From the NCBI GenBank assembly GCA_023426575.1, contig JAFAAL010000014.1:1-64000 (forward strand): a stretch of 64,000 nt of DNA. Reading direction: 5' to 3'. Position numbers and translations under genes: made by a program. How positions within the stretch are numbered: position 1 is the first letter of the stretch; each line of letters begins with the position of its first letter. This DNA is from Bacillota bacterium (GTDB lineage: Bacteria; Bacillota; Clostridia; Saccharofermentanales; DTU023). Under the pieces are notes generated by a model. That model ran no database searches and was not told the DNA's origin. It worked only from the letters and a program-made list of their open reading frames with translations. Shown here one piece after another: positions 1-8,693 of the stretch.

Positions 1-42
1 GTGCTATGGCACGGCAACCCTCAAATGGTCTTGAGTCGAAGT

Positions 43-1797
43 CTACTTAGCAATGTAGCCGATGCGGAAGCCGAGATTGCCGAAAGGGTTATAGTCGACG
101 CCCTGGACATCCTTGTAGCGATAGGCATTGCTGTTGGAGAAGACGACGGGAGCAACAGGAGCCTCATTCATGAGGATCGTCTCGGCCTGAATATAGAGCT
201 CGAGACGCTTCTCGGGATCCTGCTCATGCTCGGCCTGCTTGACCAGCTTGTCGAAGTCTTCGTTCTTCCAGCCCGTGCCGAGTTGGTTTGCGTCACTCAA
301 GTGGAGCGAGAGCATCGCGATGGGCTCGGGAGTCTCAGAACCCCAGCCCATGTAGCCGATCTGGTAGTCAGACTTGCTGACGCGATCCTGGAAGACAGGC
401 CAATCCATCTGGGCCACATCGAGGGTGACACCGAGGATCTGCTTAAAGCGCTGTTGGAGATACTCACCAAAGTTCTTGAACCACTGATCGGTGTTGCCGA
501 GAATGATGGAGACAGTGAGCTCATCAGGAGTCTCAGAGCGTCCGAGCTCCTTGAGGCCCTCGGCGAGGAGCGCCTTGGGATCACCTACCTCTGCAATCAT
601 ATCAGGAATGAATTTAGGGGCCTTTTCAAGATAGTTAATTGTATCGACATAGATATTCTGGGGAACCCAGCCGGTCGCGGGCGTGTTGTTGCCATCCCAG
701 ATCTGCTCGTTGAAGTCAGCGCGGTCGAGCGCGGCACTAAACGCCTTGCGGACCTTGGCATTACTGAAGAGTTCGTCATTACAGTTAAAGGTCATGAAGA
801 AGGTCTGAGGATTGTTCAACTTGACATGGATGATGTCCTCATTGCTCTCAAACTGCTCTCTCCACTCGGCGATATTGGTAGAGACTGCACGGATCTCACC
901 CGTCAGCATCATGTTCATCATCGCATTGGTGTCATTGACGATGGGCATGTAGACCGTGGTGAAGTGGACATTATCATTATTCCAATAGTGCTCGTTGCGC
1001 TCGAGGGTAATCTTAGAGTTATGCACCCACTCGACGACCTTGTGGGAACCGTTATAGACCATCTTGTCAGCCTCAGAACCAAAGGCCTCAGAACCGAACT
1101 CATCGACCTTATCCTGGCGGACCGCAAAGGTCACGCTGGTGCCGAGGACGGAGAGGAAGTGCGGGGTCGCTTCTTCCAGTTCAATGACAAGCGTCTTCTC
1201 ATCAGGAGCACTGACGCCGACGTCTTCCAGTTTGCCCTCGCCAGCCATGGCCGCCTTGGCACCCTTGATGGGATCTAAGAAATAGGAGTACGGGCAACCA
1301 GTCTCCGGATTGATATTTCTCAAGATACCGTTGACATAGTCCTGCGCCACGACGGCCTGACCGTCGGACCACTTATTGTCGCGGAGGTGGAAAGTGTAGG
1401 TCTTGCCATCTTCGCTGATCTCCCAGGACTCTGCACCACATTCATTGGTATAGATCATCTGGCCATTTTCATCATTGCGAATGCCGATGAGCGGCTCTTG
1501 TGTCGCATTGATCACAGTGAGAGCATAGTTGTCACTCGCCTTACCAGCGTCAAGAGTCGTGGGCTCGGATGCCAAGAAAGTATAGTAGCTCTGATCCTCT
1601 GCGTAGTCGGCAGGCGTCTCAGCAGCCGCCTCATCAGTGCTGGATTCATTCGCGTTCGTTGCGGCATCCTCCCCGACTTCCTCAGAAGCGACAGTGGTCC
1701 CTGCAGCCTCTTCGTTTGCAGGCTGCTTGTTGTTGTCACAGGCAACGAGGCCCAAGATTAAGAAGCAAGCCAGTAAAAGACTAAGTACTTTTCTCAT
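43..1797 (-). CDS. Family 5 extracellular solute-binding lipoprotein (oligopeptide-binding, OppA-like)
   Basis: This is the binding component of an ABC importer for peptides or similar substrates, anchored to the outer face of the membrane. The 584-residue protein starts with a short positive stretch, a hydrophobic core and a lipobox ending at Cys20 (LGLVAC). A low-complexity acidic linker rich in Ala, Glu and Thr follows, up to about residue 65. The rest matches the bacterial SBP family 5 fold; typical segments are the DNKWSDG motif near residue 140 and the LERNEHYW motif near residue 260. The ATG is preceded by AAGGAGG. No oppBCDF permease or ATPase genes are visible; the window ends 42 bases past the stop, so they could lie beyond it. 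The substrate is inferred from the family only. Confidence 0.93.
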   Translation of the reverse strand: MRKVLSLLLACFLILGLVACDNNKQPANEEAAGTTVASEEVGEDAATNANESSTDEAAAETPADYAEDQSYYTFLASEPTTLDAGKASDNYALTVINATQEPLIGIRNDENGQMIYTNECGAESWEISEDGKTYTFHLRDNKWSDGQAVVAQDYVNGILRNINPETGCPYSYFLDPIKGAKAAMAGEGKLEDVGVSAPDEKTLVIELEEATPHFLSVLGTSVTFAVRQDKVDEFGSEAFGSEADKMVYNGSHKVVEWVHNSKITLERNEHYWNNDNVHFTTVYMPIVNDTNAMMNMMLTGEIRAVSTNIAEWREQFESNEDIIHVKLNNPQTFFMTFNCNDELFSNAKVRKAFSAALDRADFNEQIWDGNNTPATGWVPQNIYVDTINYLEKAPKFIPDMIAEVGDPKALLAEGLKELGRSETPDELTVSIILGNTDQWFKNFGEYLQQRFKQILGVTLDVAQMDWPVFQDRVSKSDYQIGYMGWGSETPEPIAMLSLHLSDANQLGTGWKNEDFDKLVKQAEHEQDPEKRLELYIQAETILMNEAPVAPVVFSNSNAYRYKDVQGVDYNPFGNLGFRIGYIAK

Positions 1798-1832
1798 TTT
1801 TTCCTCCTTGGAAAATGAATATTAATGGTTCA

Positions 1833-1861
1833 ATGATACACTAAGTACATAAATAATGAAA
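1833..1861 (-). promoter_or_regulatory. Candidate promoter of the OppA-like lipoprotein gene
   Basis: On the minus strand TTTCAT and TATCAT are separated by 17 nt, about 35 bases upstream of the ATG. The surrounding 170 bases are much more AT-rich than the genes. Both hexamers depart from consensus, so this is moderately supported. Confidence 0.5.
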
Positions 1862-1864
1862 GTA

Positions 1865-1884
1865 TTTCACATTAACTTGTGAAA
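1865..1884. promoter_or_regulatory. Palindrome upstream of the -35, possible operator
   Basis: A perfect inverted repeat has 7-bp arms (TTTCACA / TGTGAAA) around a 6-nt spacer, directly upstream of the candidate -35 of the lipoprotein gene. Its half-site order is opposite to that of a CRP/FNR site. No matching regulator can be named. Confidence 0.4.
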
Positions 1885-1973
1885 ACTGCACAAAAAGAAT
1901 AATTATTATATTTTTTTCTCTACAATGCCATGAAAAGAGTTTACTGAGCTCATAATCATGACTTCATCTTATC

Positions 1974-4574
1974 CTAGATATCAATCGGGCTCAGCTCACC
2001 CCAGTTAGGACCCGCCTCAAGAGAACTTTCGAGAGGAACTGTCAGTGCCATCGCCCCTCTCATCTCTGCGCTGAGAACTTTGGCCACCACGGGAAGAGCC
2101 TCCTCTTGAACCTCGAGAATCAACTCATCATGAATTTGTAAGAGAAGTCGCGCAGGCAGATCCTGCTCCCTGAGCGCTCGATCCAGGTGAACCATGGCCA
2201 GCTTGATCAGATCTGCTGCTGAGCCTTGGACTGGGGCATTCATCGCCTGCCGCTCGCCATATTGGCGCCGGACATACTGTGGCGACTTCAGTTCAGGGAT
2301 TGCTCTCTTACGCCCCATCATCGTCGTGACGGCACCTGTTCTACGTGCCAAGTCAATCTGCTCCTCCAACCAAGGTTGAACCTTGGGATAGCTCGTATGG
2401 TAGGAGTCGATGTACTGCTGGGCGACTTTCTGACTGACCTGTAGATCCTTGGCAAGACTAAAGGCCGAGATGCCATAGACGATAGAAAAGTTCACCGTTT
2501 TGGCAATAGCGCGCTCGCGTGCTCCCAGTGAAGACATTGCTGGAAAGAGCTTCTCAGCCGTCACGCGGTGAATATCGAGGCCAGATTGAAACGCCTCGAG
2601 CAAATTTTCATCGCGACTGAATTCGGCAAGAAGTCTCAATTCAATCTGCGAGTAGTCAGCCGAGAGCAATACATAACCAGCTTGAGCCTTGAAGACACGT
2701 CGTATCTCACGTCCCCGCTCAGAGCGAACGGGAATGTTTTGCAGGTTGGGATCCGCACTAGAAAGGCGCCCTGTCCCCGTCAACGTCTGATTGAAATGAG
2801 TGTGAATCCTGCCATCCCCTGCAATCTTGGCACCCAGACTCTTGACAAAGCCCTGATTGAGCTTTGTCAACTCTCGATAGGCCACGATGAGCGGTATAAT
2901 TTCATGGCGCTCATATAGTCGCAGCAATTCCTCATTGCCCGTAGATCCATAGCCCGATTTGGTCATTTTGCCAGGCGGCAGACCGAGTTCCTCGTAGAGA
3001 ACGGTAGCCAGTTGACTGGGAGATCCTATATTAAATCGCTGGCCAGCCAGCTCATAGATCTTCTCCTCCAGAGCGTCAATCTCAGTCGAAAAGTCGCTGG
3101 CAAAAGCCTCAAGCTCTGCCTGACTCACTGTAATTCCCGCCAATTCCATGCGCGCTAGAATCTCGGCCAGAGGAAATTCCAGTTCATAGGCCAAGCTGTC
3201 CATCCCAGCCTCTGCCAAGTTCTCGACAAAAAGGTGGTAGAGAGAGAAGATGCCTGCAACGCGAGACCCTTCTCCAGCCTGCTCTGAGAAGAGCTCATAA
3301 TCGCTTAAGAGTTCGTCGAGGCTTCTCTTCTCCTCGCGACCGGAGCCTAGGAGGTAGGCGGCCACGTGAAGGTCAAAGTAGCGGATCTCGGGAAGAGAAA
3401 ATCCGAGACCTCTGAGAAGAGACTTACAATCATGAACTATAATCGTCAGATCCTGACGGGCAATCTTTTTAAGATCCTCTGGCTTGAATTCACTGGGACT
3501 CAGCGTCAGACGCCAACCGTCATGAGTATAGAAGCTGAGCTGGGATGGCTCCTCACCCTGGAGTTCATAGCTAAGAGCGATTGCAGACTCCGGCTCTGAG
3601 AGCTGGGACAAAAGCTCATCGAGACTGGAGAGCTCTCTGATTTCGAGCTCTGCTGTCACATTTGGAGCTGTCGACGTCTTAGACAAAGGAACACCAGGGA
3701 TGAGATCTCGCCATTTTTTGACGGTGGTCTTGAGACCGAGCTTTTCCATTTCGTACATGGCGTCTGCGGGCGCAGAAATATCATAGGCAAGATCTCTTGG
3801 CTCCAGCTGAGCGGGAACATGGCAGTCAAGAAGCGAGAGTTGTCGCGTGAGATAGGCCATGTCACGATCAGCCTCAAGCTTCTTGCGCCAAGATGGACTA
3901 AGTTCCTCGAGATGACTATAGATAGTATCGAGAGATCCATAGGACTGAATGAGTTTTAAGGCAGACTTCTCTCCGATACCACGGACGCCCGGCAGACCAT
4001 CTGAGCTATCGCCCTGGAGCGCTCTAAAATCTGCAAATTGATCGGGATCGAAGCCATAGTGCTCACAAAAAGCCTGAAGATCAATCTGTAGTTGCACTGG
4101 CTTGCCAGCGCGCGTCGTCGGGCGAATAATGCTGATCTTTTCACTGATCAGTTGATAGAGGTCCCGATCACCCGAGATGATGATGACCTCCAGGCCCTGG
4201 GTTTCAGCAAGGCGTGCAGCCGTGCCAATGAGGTCATCGGCCTCATAGCCTTCCAGACCGAAATTGGCCACCCCGAGGGCAGTCAAAAGATTCTGACATA
4301 TGGGAAACTGGACGCGCAAATCATCATCCATCGGCGTCCGTCCCCCCTTGTATTCTGGGTAGAGTTCATGGCGCTTCGTCTTCTTGCCGACGTCCCAAGC
4401 GACAAAGAGGGCGTCTGGTCGAAATTCCTCAAGCCAGGCGATCAAGCTATTGAAAAAAGCATAGATAGCAGCCGTCGGCGTCCCGTCTGCTGCCGTCAGG
4501 CGGTGATAGACTCCGAGTCCATAATGAGCCCGATTGAGCAGACTATTTCCATCTAAGAGAAGAAGCGTCTTCAA
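1974..4574 (-). CDS. polA: DNA polymerase I
   Basis: DNA polymerase I fills gaps after RNA primer removal and excision repair. The 866-residue protein has the N-terminal 5'-3' exonuclease (DGNSLLNRAHYG at the start, the GYEADDLIGT block near residue 107, a helix-hairpin-helix near residue 190). A middle domain has the 3'-5' exonuclease fold but not its DEDD metal ligands, as in many Firmicutes PolA proteins. The C-terminal family A polymerase has motif A (DYSQIELR, about residue 637), motif B (KTVNFSIVYG, about 690-700) and motif C (QIHDELILE, about 812). It lies 5 bases after the DUF1858 gene and is probably co-transcribed with it. No clear terminator follows it. Confidence 0.98.
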   Translation of the reverse strand: MKTLLLLDGNSLLNRAHYGLGVYHRLTAADGTPTAAIYAFFNSLIAWLEEFRPDALFVAWDVGKKTKRHELYPEYKGGRTPMDDDLRVQFPICQNLLTALGVANFGLEGYEADDLIGTAARLAETQGLEVIIISGDRDLYQLISEKISIIRPTTRAGKPVQLQIDLQAFCEHYGFDPDQFADFRALQGDSSDGLPGVRGIGEKSALKLIQSYGSLDTIYSHLEELSPSWRKKLEADRDMAYLTRQLSLLDCHVPAQLEPRDLAYDISAPADAMYEMEKLGLKTTVKKWRDLIPGVPLSKTSTAPNVTAELEIRELSSLDELLSQLSEPESAIALSYELQGEEPSQLSFYTHDGWRLTLSPSEFKPEDLKKIARQDLTIIVHDCKSLLRGLGFSLPEIRYFDLHVAAYLLGSGREEKRSLDELLSDYELFSEQAGEGSRVAGIFSLYHLFVENLAEAGMDSLAYELEFPLAEILARMELAGITVSQAELEAFASDFSTEIDALEEKIYELAGQRFNIGSPSQLATVLYEELGLPPGKMTKSGYGSTGNEELLRLYERHEIIPLIVAYRELTKLNQGFVKSLGAKIAGDGRIHTHFNQTLTGTGRLSSADPNLQNIPVRSERGREIRRVFKAQAGYVLLSADYSQIELRLLAEFSRDENLLEAFQSGLDIHRVTAEKLFPAMSSLGARERAIAKTVNFSIVYGISAFSLAKDLQVSQKVAQQYIDSYHTSYPKVQPWLEEQIDLARRTGAVTTMMGRKRAIPELKSPQYVRRQYGERQAMNAPVQGSAADLIKLAMVHLDRALREQDLPARLLLQIHDELILEVQEEALPVVAKVLSAEMRGAMALTVPLESSLEAGPNWGELSPIDI

Positions 4575-4579
4575 GGTTA

Positions 4580-4861
4580 TTAGGCCTGATCTTGGCTATT
4601 GACGGCAGCGATTGTCTGATTGAGGTCGTGGACCAACTGATCACAGTTGATGCCATGGACAAAACTCGCCTCCTCTAATGTCTCGTTGTGAGCCATGACA
4701 CATCCGAGGCAGAAGAGGCCATGCTGATAGAAGATCGGCACGAGATAATCTCGTCCCTCTAAGACTTCGGTAATGATCATATCCTTGGTGATTTCCTGAG
4801 CCATCTCATTCCTCACATTCTCACTGCCCGAGGCAGCTTTTCTCTGCTCAAGTTTACTCAT
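4580..4861 (-). CDS. DUF1858 domain protein (hydrid-cluster-associated redox disulfide type)
   Basis: A 93-residue cytoplasmic protein. After a charged tail of about 25 residues comes a DUF1858-like domain: the ITKDMIITEVLE start, then GLFCLGCVMAHNETLEEA with a CxxC pair around residues 55-58. In this family the CxxC motif sits in a small helical fold and is thought to act in redox or metal chemistry; the true role is unknown. It precedes polA by 5 bases, so the two probably share a transcript, and it is divergent from hup across a 107-base shared upstream region. Nothing ties it mechanistically to DNA replication. Confidence 0.8.
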   Translation of the reverse strand: MSKLEQRKAASGSENVRNEMAQEITKDMIITEVLEGRDYLVPIFYQHGLFCLGCVMAHNETLEEASFVHGINCDQLVHDLNQTIAAVNSQDQA

Positions 4862-4906
4862 AAGCTACAAAATGTGCAATTGTCCAGGCCAAAAACGCCA
4901 AAAGCC

Positions 4907-4935
4907 TTGACACAAGCCCATCTTGAGTATAATAA
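4907..4935 (+). promoter_or_regulatory. Promoter of hup
   Basis: A consensus TTGACA at 4907-4912 is followed by TATAAT at 4928-4933 (15-nt spacing) or, read as TAATAA at 4930-4935, 17-nt spacing. It lies about 35 bases upstream of the hup start, which has AAAGGAGG as its ribosome binding site. Confidence 0.8.
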
Positions 4936-4968
4936 TGGGGCAGACATCACAAAAGGAGGCTATTCTTA

Positions 4969-5244
4969 ATGAATAAGACCGATTTGATCACCGCTGTTGC
5001 GGAGAAAACCCAACTGAGCAAGAAAGACTGTGAAAGCGCCATTAACGCCGTTCTCGACACCATTGCCGAAGCAATGGCCGATGGCGAGAAGGTTGTTCTC
5101 GTCGGCTTCGGTACCTTCGAAGTGCGTGAGCGCTCTGCCCGTAAGGGTCGCAACCCCGCCACCAAGGAAGAGATCATGATTCCCGCTTCCAAGGCTCCCG
5201 CCTTCAAAGCAGGCAAAAATCTCAAGGATCGCGTGAACAAGTAG
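4969..5244 (+). CDS. hup: DNA-binding protein HU
   Basis: A 91-residue HU/IHF family nucleoid protein that binds and bends DNA as a dimer. The sequence is canonical: MNKTDLITAVAEKT start, GFGTFEVRERSARKGRNP in the beta-arm region and a C-terminal helix ending in KDRVNK. It is the only plus-strand gene in the window. It has its own promoter, a strong ribosome binding site and a strong terminator, so it is a single-gene transcript. HU rather than IHF is chosen because of the taxon and the standard length. Confidence 0.97.
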   Translation: MNKTDLITAVAEKTQLSKKDCESAINAVLDTIAEAMADGEKVVLVGFGTFEVRERSARKGRNPATKEEIMIPASKAPAFKAGKNLKDRVNK

Positions 5245-5274
5245 TTCTCAATCTAAAATCAGAAAAGTGGAAGA

Positions 5275-5299
5275 GGCGGTCGTTGACCGCCTTTTCTTT
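5275..5299 (+). terminator. Rho-independent terminator of hup
   Basis: A 7-bp GC-rich stem GGCGGTC/GACCGCC with loop GTT is followed by TTTTCTTTT. Read on the other strand the same stem lies 17 bases past the stop of the Spo0A-like gene and is followed by TCTTCC, so it may also slow minus-strand transcription. Confidence 0.9.
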
Positions 5300-5315
5300 T
5301 GTGAACTACGGACGG

Positions 5316-6149
5316 CTAGGAAGTCTCTTTTTCCTTCTCGCCGTCGGCAACTTTCAACTTAGAATCCCCCTGACTCTCCTCTTCCTCTGTCTTCTTCCCG
5401 TTTTTCTTTGGCTCTTCCTTCCCCTTTTCACGCTCATTTTTCTTGATCTCATTCATTTCCTGCTGCATAAGTTCAAGTTCGTATTGACGTTCAACATCCT
5501 TGATCTCATCGAACAGGAGGGCTAAAGAAGCCTTAATTGATGAGGAATTCTTATCGCTGAAAAGAAATTTTCGAAACGACTGCATATGGTTGAGCTTGAG
5601 ATAGAGAGGGATATCCTTACCCTCTTTCTTCAGAGCTGCCACATAGGACTCGTCCTCGAGCAGCTTTTCAAACAGATATCTCAGATTGCGCTCCACATGT
5701 GAAGCTGAGCACTTGTAAATCTGTGCTACATGCGGAAACAGCACCTTGCTCATGGGCATATTGAGACCTCCCTCGATGTAGAGGATAATCAGACACTGTC
5801 TTAGATAGACATATCCTCTGAGATGCTGTCTGAACATGAACTGTCCCAAGAGCCGGTCGACAATGATCATGGCTCGAGTAATGTACTTATCCAAATCTAC
5901 GCTCCTCCTCTTTAATAGAATTTCGCTGAGCTCACGAATACGTCGTGTGCCCAATTGTGCGCCATAGCGCCCGTCGATGAGATACTTGACGCGTCCTTGG
6001 AGATCTGTGACCCCAATCACGCCCTGTGCTCTAAGGTTCTTTTCAACCTCGCGCAAAATGTCCTGATTACTGCAGATGAGATGGAACGCCAGACTCTCCT
6101 GTCTAGCGCGATTCAAATATTTATAACTTTCGTCAAGCAAGAGGACCAC
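5316..6149 (-). CDS. Spo0A C-terminal-domain transcription regulator without a recognisable receiver domain
   Basis: A 277-residue protein whose residues about 88-165 align well with the Spo0A effector domain: an ITRAM... helix, then LRGYVYLRQCL, the KVLFPHVAQIYKCSASHVERNLRY segment (about residues 131-156) and a following helix. The last segment corresponds to the recognition helix region that in Bacillus Spo0A reads xxSRVERAIRH and contacts 0A boxes. The first 85 residues do not show the Asp-containing receiver signature; LICSNQDILREVEKNL may be a relic or a different sensor. Residues about 220-277 are a highly charged Lys/Glu tail. The start is GTG after a G-rich stretch. It could be a sporulation regulator or a paralogue recruited for other control; phosphorelay input is doubtful. 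Confidence 0.75.
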   Translation of the reverse strand: MVLLLDESYKYLNRARQESLAFHLICSNQDILREVEKNLRAQGVIGVTDLQGRVKYLIDGRYGAQLGTRRIRELSEILLKRRSVDLDKYITRAMIIVDRLLGQFMFRQHLRGYVYLRQCLIILYIEGGLNMPMSKVLFPHVAQIYKCSASHVERNLRYLFEKLLEDESYVAALKKEGKDIPLYLKLNHMQSFRKFLFSDKNSSSIKASLALLFDEIKDVERQYELELMQQEMNEIKKNEREKGKEEPKKNGKKTEEEESQGDSKLKVADGEKEKETS

Positions 6150-6273
6150 CCCCTATCCCCCAGATAATTGCCTTTTCTGCTGGGACTTTTAGTCTAGCCG
6201 ATAACGAGGTGTAAAATAAAGTCGTTTTTTATGAATATTTAACTAATATTGACGGATTTCTCTTATACCTGAC

Positions 6274-6675
6274 TTATTTCTCTTGAACTGCCTCTATTTT
6301 CAGGACAACTCGGCTTCTCTTGGCATATGTCACGCGATAAAAGGCGTCATCCAGCACTGTGAGGTCACTCTCGTGAAAGAGAATCTCGGTATCCGAGATG
6401 GAGATGATGTGTTCGTCGAGGTCAATCTGCTCAGTCGAGACGACTTCGACGGCACTTGTGTTTTGCCAAAAGTCTAAGAGATCGAGGCAACGATTCCTCA
6501 AGTCAAAGCTAATGTGTGCGACGAGCAAGATGGCCATCAAAACAGGTAAAAAGAATGAGGGGGCATGATTATTCTGATGTCGCCAGTTGATCTCCAGGCG
6601 GCGAATGAGGAGATAATAGAGCAAAATGGCAATTAAAATAGATAAGAGCAAGCCAAAGAGAAATAGATAACTCAT
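6274..6675 (-). CDS. Small membrane protein of unknown function
   Basis: A 133-residue protein with two hydrophobic segments (about residues 3-23 and 42-58) separated by a short basic loop, then a soluble C-terminal half of about 70 residues. I do not recognise the family. Its ATG overlaps the ligA stop by 4 bases (ATGA), so it is translationally coupled to ligA and is the last gene of the valS-ligA transcript. The 124-base gap after it is AT-rich with no clear terminator. Confidence 0.7.
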   Translation of the reverse strand: MSYLFLFGLLLSILIAILLYYLLIRRLEINWRHQNNHAPSFFLPVLMAILLVAHISFDLRNRCLDLLDFWQNTSAVEVVSTEQIDLDEHIISISDTEILFHESDLTVLDDAFYRVTYAKRSRVVLKIEAVQEK

Positions 6676-8693
6676 CCCCTCTCCTCCAATTTCCGAAGCG
6701 CGACAAGATCAATGACTGGGATCTGCAGAGCCTCTGCCTTCTGCAGCTTAGAGCCGGGAGAATCACCCGCCAAGAGATAGTCTGTCTTAGCCGAAACAGA
6801 AGAACTGACCTTGCCTCCAAAGGATTCAATCTCTCGTTGCAAGTCCGTACGACTCTTCTCCTGAAAAGAGCCCGTAATGACAAAGGTGAGCTGGGACAAG
6901 CTGCCCCCTTTGACAGTCTGGGGCGTAGATCTGAGCTTGACTCCAAGCGCATCTAATTCAGCGATGAGCGCACGATGTTCTTCCTTATGAAAATAAGTAT
7001 AGATATTGGCAGCGATAATAGGGCCGATGCCCTGAAGCTGATTGAGCTCATCGATAGACGCTTCCATCATCTCATAGATGTCAGCATAGTGTCCTGCAAG
7101 AAGCTTTGCCGTCTCCAGGCCGACAGTTGGAATACCAAGACCTGTAATCAGAGCACTCAGATCATTCTCCTTGGATTCCTCGATGGCCTGTAGGAGATTG
7201 TCCACTCTCTTTTCACGCCCAATCTGGCCTGAGGCAATAAGTTCTTGGCGGCGTTCCTTGAGTTTATAGAGATCACTGATTTCCCGTAGGCCAAAATCAC
7301 GAATGAGGCTGACGACTGTCGAGCTCCCGAGGCCCGCGATATCCATGGCGCCCTTGGAGGCGAAATGTTCAATAGATCGCGCATGCTTGGCTGGACAAGC
7401 TGCATTGAGGCAAAAGAGATCCGCGCCCCGATAGGCTGTAGCTCCCTGACAGACAGGACAGAGCGTCGGCATGGCATACTCCGGCAATGACTCGCTGCGC
7501 CGATCCTTATGTACAGCAATGATCGCTGGAATGATCTCACCGGATTTAATGACGTCGACAATGTCACCGACGCGAAGATCTAGCGAGCGGATATAGTCGA
7601 TATTATTGAGTGTGGCTCTCTGGACCGTCGTTCCCGCAAGTTCCACTGGCCGAAATATGGCCATCGGTGTGATGCGACCTGTCCTGCCCACCTGTGTCCG
7701 AATTTCTAAAAGTTCGGTGCTGGCCACCTCCGGGGGATATTTATAGGCCACTGCCCAGCGCGGTGCTTTGGCAGTCTGGCCCATACGTTCGCGCAGGCTG
7801 AGTGAATTGACTTTGACCACTGCCCCATCCAAGGCATAGTTGAGTTCTAGGCGGCGTTGATGAATATTCTCTATGGCCTGAAAGACTTCCGCCTCATTCT
7901 GACAGATCTGCCAGTTGGGAGAAGTGGGAAAACCAAGCTTTGAGATATAGGTGAGGGTCTCGCTGTGGGTCTCAAAGCTCTCCCCTCTTACCTCCTGCAT
8001 ATTAAAAATAAAAAACTGCAGACCGCGCGCTCTGACTAACTCAGGTTGCAGCTGCCTCAGAGTACCCGCCGCCGCATTGCGCGGATTCTTAAAGAGCAAT
8101 TCTCCCTCGGCTTCACGCTGCTGATTGAGACTTGTGAAGCGATCGAAGGGAAAGTAGACCTCTCCCCTGAGCTCGAGATAGTCGGGACCATCAATCCGCT
8201 TTGGCAAATCGATGATCTCTCGGGCATTGGCCGTGACGTCTTCACCGAAGAGGCGCCCATCACCCCGCGTATGCGCCAGAGTCAAATCCCCGTTGCGGTA
8301 AATGAGCTCAATAGAGAGGCCATCGATCTTCTCTTCGACGACAAATTCTGCTCCGGGCTCGATACGCTGGACAGTTTCGACAAAACGCGTCACATCCTCA
8401 AGCGAGAAGACGTCATCGAGCGAGAGCATCGGGACATTGATGGGCACTTTGGCAAATCCTGCCTGGGCCGAGCCACCCACCAGGGAGCTCGGCGAATCTT
8501 CCGCAGCGAGATCAGGCCATTGGGCCTCGAGGGCCCTCAAGTCCCGTTGAAGAGCATCATAGACGGAGTCCTCAACCAGGGGATTGTCCTCATTATAGTA
8601 TGCCTGGTTGAGCTGGCGTATGCGTTCCGACAGCTCGTCGATCCTCTTCTTGGCCTCAGCCCTCAAGAGCGCCGTTTTCTCTGACCCCTTCAT
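6672..8693 (-). CDS. ligA: NAD-dependent DNA ligase
   Basis: LigA seals nicks in DNA using NAD+. The 673-residue length is normal. An N-terminal Ia domain is followed by the adenylation domain with the KIDG active-site motif near residue 121. Next come an OB fold (VGRTGRITPMAIF), a four-cysteine zinc finger around residues 412-435 (CPVC...CLNAACPAK), helix-hairpin-helix repeats and a C-terminal BRCT domain from about residue 595. It overlaps valS upstream and the small membrane protein downstream by 4 bases each. Confidence 0.98.
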   Translation of the reverse strand: MKGSEKTALLRAEAKKRIDELSERIRQLNQAYYNEDNPLVEDSVYDALQRDLRALEAQWPDLAAEDSPSSLVGGSAQAGFAKVPINVPMLSLDDVFSLEDVTRFVETVQRIEPGAEFVVEEKIDGLSIELIYRNGDLTLAHTRGDGRLFGEDVTANAREIIDLPKRIDGPDYLELRGEVYFPFDRFTSLNQQREAEGELLFKNPRNAAAGTLRQLQPELVRARGLQFFIFNMQEVRGESFETHSETLTYISKLGFPTSPNWQICQNEAEVFQAIENIHQRRLELNYALDGAVVKVNSLSLRERMGQTAKAPRWAVAYKYPPEVASTELLEIRTQVGRTGRITPMAIFRPVELAGTTVQRATLNNIDYIRSLDLRVGDIVDVIKSGEIIPAIIAVHKDRRSESLPEYAMPTLCPVCQGATAYRGADLFCLNAACPAKHARSIEHFASKGAMDIAGLGSSTVVSLIRDFGLREISDLYKLKERRQELIASGQIGREKRVDNLLQAIEESKENDLSALITGLGIPTVGLETAKLLAGHYADIYEMMEASIDELNQLQGIGPIIAANIYTYFHKEEHRALIAELDALGVKLRSTPQTVKGGSLSQLTFVITGSFQEKSRTDLQREIESFGGKVSSSVSAKTDYLLAGDSPGSKLQKAEALQIPVIDLVALRKLEERG

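Noticed and set aside
1..1278. Long open frame on the plus strand opposite the OppA-like gene
   Set aside because: It lies wholly antisense to a well-supported lipoprotein gene, has no ribosome binding site or recognisable domain, and such shadows are frequent with this codon usage.
1865..1884. CRP/FNR-type site
   Set aside because: The half-sites are TCACA then TGTGA, the reverse of the TGTGA-N6-TCACA arrangement.
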